The notes below the pieces were generated by a model, which saw only the letters and a program-made list of their open reading frames with translations, was not told the origin of the DNA and searched no databases. DNA of 64,000 nucleotides. Source: Nocardioides daeguensis. Lineage in GTDB: Bacteria > Actinomycetota > Actinomycetes > Propionibacteriales > Nocardioidaceae. This document shows, piece after piece, positions 59,783 through 64,000 of this stretch. The position numbers and the translations under genes are program-made. Within the stretch, counting starts at the first letter, position 1; each line of letters begins with the position of its first letter. The stretch covers positions 58,233 to 122,232 of the forward strand of contig NZ_JAHTKU010000002.1 of the NCBI RefSeq assembly GCF_019192965.1, in the 5' to 3' direction.

Positions 59783-61024
59783 TCACGTGTACCAGGTCGG
59801 CTCGGGGATCTCGCCGAGCAAGGCGTAGCGACCGACCTCCGCACGCTTGTGGGCGACCGGGTCGTGGAGGCTGTGGGTGCGGATGTTGCGCCAGAAGATG
59901 TCCAGCCCGACGCTGCTGGCGGTCGCGCGTGCACCGGTGACGTCGTACACCCGCTGGCCGATCTCCAGGCCGACCTCGATCGCGACCTGCTTGGCCGCGG
60001 CGACCACGACCGCGGCCTCGCCGCGCTCGCGCTCGGTGACGGAGTCGGCATGGGCGTTGATCGCCTCGATGTACGTCGCGGCCCGGTCGGTGAGGGCCTC
60101 GGCCGCCCAGAGCTTCGAGCGGAGCTCGCCATAGGTCTCGACGACGTAGAACTCGTCGGCGGCGCGGCTCTTCAGGTCAGGCGTGTACGGCCAGGCACGG
60201 GTCTTCTCGCGCGTGTAGGTGGCGGCGGTGGCGAGTGCGCCCTCGGCGATGCCGACGTAGATGTTCGCGAAGATGATCTGGATCAGCGGCACGTTGAGCG
60301 TGTTGTAGACACGCGGGACGAACACGTGGCGACCGTCCTCCTCGACGTACCCGGCGGCGGCCGCCCAGGGCACCCGCACGCCGTCGATGACGACGCCGCC
60401 GCTCTCCGTCAGGCGCTGGCCGAGCGCATCCCAGTCGCCCTTGAAGCGGATGCCGGGCTGCTTGGTGGGCACGATCGCGAAGACATGCTGGTCGGTGCCC
60501 TCGATGACGCCCTCGAGCACGGTGGCGTCGGAGATCCGACCGCCGGTCGAGAACGACTTCTCGCCGGAGAACACCAGCTCGTCACCCTCGACGCGAATGG
60601 CCAGGTCCGAGTCGCGCGGGTTGACCGCTCCCCCGTAGAACCACTGCTCCGTGGTGGCAGCCTGCTCGACCGCCTCGATCTGCTCGGGCGTGCCGACGAG
60701 GCGGGCGGCCCACGACCACAGGTAGTGGTAGCCGAGCAGCTGACCGATCGAGCCGTCCCCGGCCGACACGGCTCGGACCACCTGGAGCGCGGTCGTCCAG
60801 TCCTGCTGTGCGCCGCCGTACTGGCTCGGCCCGAGGAGCGTGACGAGGCCGGACCGCTTGAGGAGGGCCACCTCGGCTACCGGCGGCTGGTTGGCCCGGT
60901 CGCGCTCGACGGCGTCAACCGCCAGCTGGCTGGCCACCTCCCGGGCGCGGGCGATCCACTCCGAGGGGGTGGTGGGCCGGCCGTCGCGGTCCACGCTGCC
61001 CGGGGCGTCGGTTGTGAGCGTCAC
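59783..61024 (-). CDS. Acyl-CoA dehydrogenase-fold monooxygenase, DszC/SfnB-like
   Basis: The 413-aa paralogue of the downstream protein is close in pattern to dibenzothiophene monooxygenase DszC and dimethylsulfone monooxygenases. Features are LLGPSQYGGAQQDWTTALQVVRAVSAGDGSIGQLLGYHY, GGAVNPRDSDLAIRVEGDELVFSGEKSFSTGG (flavin site), and GLDIFWRNIRTHSLHDPVAHKRAEVGRYAL at the C-terminus. It needs FMNH2 or FADH2 supplied by a separate reductase; none is adjacent. GTG 61024 has AAGGAG 7 nt upstream. It lies behind the AT-rich operator at 61040-61070. Confidence 0.85.
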   Translation of the reverse strand: MTLTTDAPGSVDRDGRPTTPSEWIARAREVASQLAVDAVERDRANQPPVAEVALLKRSGLVTLLGPSQYGGAQQDWTTALQVVRAVSAGDGSIGQLLGYHYLWSWAARLVGTPEQIEAVEQAATTEQWFYGGAVNPRDSDLAIRVEGDELVFSGEKSFSTGGRISDATVLEGVIEGTDQHVFAIVPTKQPGIRFKGDWDALGQRLTESGGVVIDGVRVPWAAAAGYVEEDGRHVFVPRVYNTLNVPLIQIIFANIYVGIAEGALATAATYTREKTRAWPYTPDLKSRAADEFYVVETYGELRSKLWAAEALTDRAATYIEAINAHADSVTERERGEAAVVVAAAKQVAIEVGLEIGQRVYDVTGARATASSVGLDIFWRNIRTHSLHDPVAHKRAEVGRYALLGEIPEPTWYT

Positions 61025-61038
61025 GAAGAACTCCTTCG

Positions 61039-61068
61039 GATTAAAGTCGAGTGACTTACTCGATTAAA
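61039..61068 (-). promoter_or_regulatory. AT-rich operator/promoter of the DszC-like operon
   Basis: A TCGAGT / ACTCGA inverted repeat (61047-61052 and 61058-61063, 5-nt spacer) is flanked on both sides by direct GATTAAA copies. The interval is strikingly AT-rich for this genome. On the minus strand TTTAAT hexamers occur within it. It is probably the operator of a sulfur-responsive regulator; identity unknown. Confidence 0.55.
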
Positions 61069-61177
61069 CCGGAAGGACCGTCCGAGCCCGAGCCCCCGAG
61101 CCACCGAACTTCCGATGGGGCCATCGGAGAAATCTCTCGACGTCCCGTCCGCCACGCCCGGGCGCCCGGGCGCCGGC

Positions 61178-62603
<1,426 letters not shown>

Positions 62604-62608
62604 TTCCC

Positions 62609-63886
62609 TCAGGCCGGCCCGACCAGCGCCAGCAGCTCGGGGCGCCCGAAGACCTCGGCGGCGATCTCGCGGACGTCGTCGAGCGTGACCGCCTCGATCC
62701 GGGCGATCACCTCGTCGATGCCGAGCACCTCGCCGTTGACCAGCTCGTTCTTGCCCAGGCGCATCATCCGTGAGCCGGAGTCCTCCAGGCCCAGGATCAT
62801 CCCGCCGACCAGCTGCCCCTTGCCGCGGACCAGCTCGTCGTCGCTGATCCCTTCGGAAGCGATCAGGTCGAGCTGCTCGCGGATCACCGTCAACACCTCG
62901 TCGGTGCGGTCCGGCAGGCAGCCCACGGCGACCCCCACGAGGCCGGAGTCGGCATAGTGGCTGGCGAAGGAGTAGACCGAGTAGGCCAGCCCGCGCAGCT
63001 CGCGGACCTCCTGGAACAGCCGGCTCGACGTGCCGCCGCCCAGCGCGGTGTTGAGCACGCCGAGGGCGTAGCGCCGGTCGTCGTCGCGGGTCAGGCCCTC
63101 GCGCCCGAGGACCAGGTTGACCTGCTCGAAGGGCCGGTCGACCCGACCGTCGGCGGCGAGCACCTTCGGGCGGCGCCGGGCGGTCGTCGTCCGGGGGGCG
63201 AGGGGGGCGGCCTGCTCGTCGAGCCAGCCGTGGCGCCCGAACGCCTTCTTCACCGCGCGTACGACGGCCGCGTGCTCGAGCGCGCCGGCGACCGAGATGA
63301 CGGTGTTGGCCGGCACGTAGTGGCGCCGGTAGAAGCGCTTGATCTGCGCCGGGGTCATCGCCTCGATCGAGCCGGTGGTCCCCGCGATCGGGCGGCCCAG
63401 CGCCGCGTCGGCACCCCAGGCGAGCTCGGCCAACAGGTTCTGCACGACGTCGTCGGGGTCGTCGTCGTGCATGGCGATCTCGTCGAGGATGACGTCGCGC
63501 TCGGCGTCGACGTCGTGGGTCGCGATGAGCGAGCCGGTGATCATGTCGCCGAGCACGTCGACCGCCAGCGGCAGGTCGTCGGAGAGCACCCGCGCGTGGA
63601 AGCAGGTGTACTCCTTCGCGGTGAACGCGTTGAACTCACCACCCACCGCATCGAGCTCGATGGAGATGTCGAGTGCGGTGCGCTCGGTGGTGCCCTTGAA
63701 CAGCAGGTGCTCGAGGAAGTGCGACGCGCCGTGGGTCGCGGCCCGCTCGTCGCGGGACCCGACGCCCACCCAGACGCCGACGGCCGCGGAGCGTGCCCCG
63801 GCCATCTGCTCGGTGACGATGCGCAGCCCCGACGGCAGCTGGGTGCGGCGGACCAGGGAGGTGACCTGACCGCCCTGGTCGCGCAC
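62609..63886 (-). CDS. M16 family zinc peptidase (start lost in poor sequence)
   Basis: The product of at least 425 aa is an M16 insulinase/pitrilysin-like zinc peptidase. The inverted zinc motif is HFLEH (H56, E59, H60), and ERDVILDEIAMHDDDP carries the distal Glu ligand about 75 residues later. RPFEQVNLVLGREGLTRDD and GTSSRLFQEVRELRGLAYSVYSF are in the second domain, with the RxY pair of the S1 pocket. It is the actinobacterial M16 enzyme usually found after pnp and before dapB. The frame reads on above GTG 63886 (STRTLET...), so the real start probably lies upstream in the damaged contig end. Confidence 0.85.
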   Translation of the reverse strand: MRDQGGQVTSLVRRTQLPSGLRIVTEQMAGARSAAVGVWVGVGSRDERAATHGASHFLEHLLFKGTTERTALDISIELDAVGGEFNAFTAKEYTCFHARVLSDDLPLAVDVLGDMITGSLIATHDVDAERDVILDEIAMHDDDPDDVVQNLLAELAWGADAALGRPIAGTTGSIEAMTPAQIKRFYRRHYVPANTVISVAGALEHAAVVRAVKKAFGRHGWLDEQAAPLAPRTTTARRRPKVLAADGRVDRPFEQVNLVLGREGLTRDDDRRYALGVLNTALGGGTSSRLFQEVRELRGLAYSVYSFASHYADSGLVGVAVGCLPDRTDEVLTVIREQLDLIASEGISDDELVRGKGQLVGGMILGLEDSGSRMMRLGKNELVNGEVLGIDEVIARIEAVTLDDVREIAAEVFGRPELLALVGPA

Positions 63887-63926
63887 GGTCTCGAGGGTCC
63901 GGGTCGACGCTCCCGCACGGGAAACG

Positions 63927-64000
63927 GCCGAGGGGGGGGCCGCCGCCCCCCCGGCGGGCCGGCGGGGGGGGGGGGTGGGGTCACCGGGGGAGAAAACAAA
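63927..64000. other. Low-quality contig end
   Basis: Long runs of G and C (up to thirteen G) followed by AGAAAACAAA replace normal coding sequence. No gene call should rest on these bases; the end of the M16 gene is probably disturbed by them. Confidence 0.8.

Noticed and set aside
59772..59786. GTG 59786 as start of the second DszC-like protein
   Set aside because: It overlaps the stop as GTGA but has no ribosome site, whereas ATG 59771 has AGGGG at proper spacing. The coupled start remains possible.

Overview
This window reads as chromosomal DNA from a high-GC actinobacterium. It is most like Nocardioides or another member of the Nocardioidaceae, judging from the very high GC, frequent GTG starts, the actinobacterial QcrCAB/CtaCDEF respiratory supercomplex, an ROK-type glucokinase, a Tad/Flp pilus locus and a ydaO riboswitch in front of a secreted NlpC/P60 hydrolase. 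The genus is an inference from gene content, not from a marker gene. No rRNA, tRNA, CRISPR array, transposase, integrase or phage gene was seen. The last ~100 bases are degenerate G/C homopolymers and look like a low-quality contig end.

Layout. 1-2.9 kb (-): acyltransferase PlsC, a histidine kinase, a flavin reductase and a response regulator cut by the window edge. 2.9-4.2 kb (+): an alpha/beta hydrolase and a small acidic membrane protein. 4.1-9.3 kb (-): a tightly coupled run of SRPBCC protein, ArsA ATPase, a 139-aa protein, two ROK sugar kinases and a GT-C membrane glycosyltransferase. 9.4-11.2 kb: FadD. 11.4-20.6 kb (+): Tad pilus locus (CpaB, TadZ, TadA, a vWA-TadB fusion, TadC), a histidine kinase/response regulator pair and two Flp pilins separated by a very strong hairpin. 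20.6-24.3 kb (-): M48 protease, HExxH lipoprotein and NlpC/P60 hydrolase under a ydaO (c-di-AMP) riboswitch. 24.4-29.7 kb: a small Cys-rich protein, an exonuclease-UvrC-like protein, an Lrp-type ligand domain protein, a membrane protein, TrpD and a degenerate receiver protein.

29.8-45 kb is the aerobic respiratory region: CtaG, CtaE, QcrC, QcrA and QcrB, then CtaF, CtaD and CtaC on the other strand. The two halves are separated by a 6.7-kb surface-glycan/cell-wall block (GT-C-like protein, GT2, DUF2304, methyltransferase, two GT4 enzymes, L,D-transpeptidase). 45-48.3 kb holds sulfur and Fe-S functions (cysteine desulfurase-like protein coupled to TusA, ErpA-type carrier), a PfkB kinase and a 95-bp double-stem palindrome. 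48.3-53.9 kb: zinc alcohol dehydrogenase with a DUF4334 protein behind a KstR-like operator, glycerate kinase, an acetyltransferase, and a Cys-containing HTH regulator convergent with a flavohemoglobin. 54-58.5 kb: NadA, YjdM, DUF3043, an EthD-like protein, aldo/keto reductase and an acetyltransferase. 58.5-64 kb: two DszC/SfnB-type flavin monooxygenases behind an AT-rich operator, DapB, a methyltransferase and an M16 peptidase at the contig end.

Two expression habits recur. About 25 genes carry a TANNNT-like hexamer 6-8 nt before the start codon, which predicts leaderless transcripts. Genes inside operons are joined by GTGA/ATGA stop-start overlaps.
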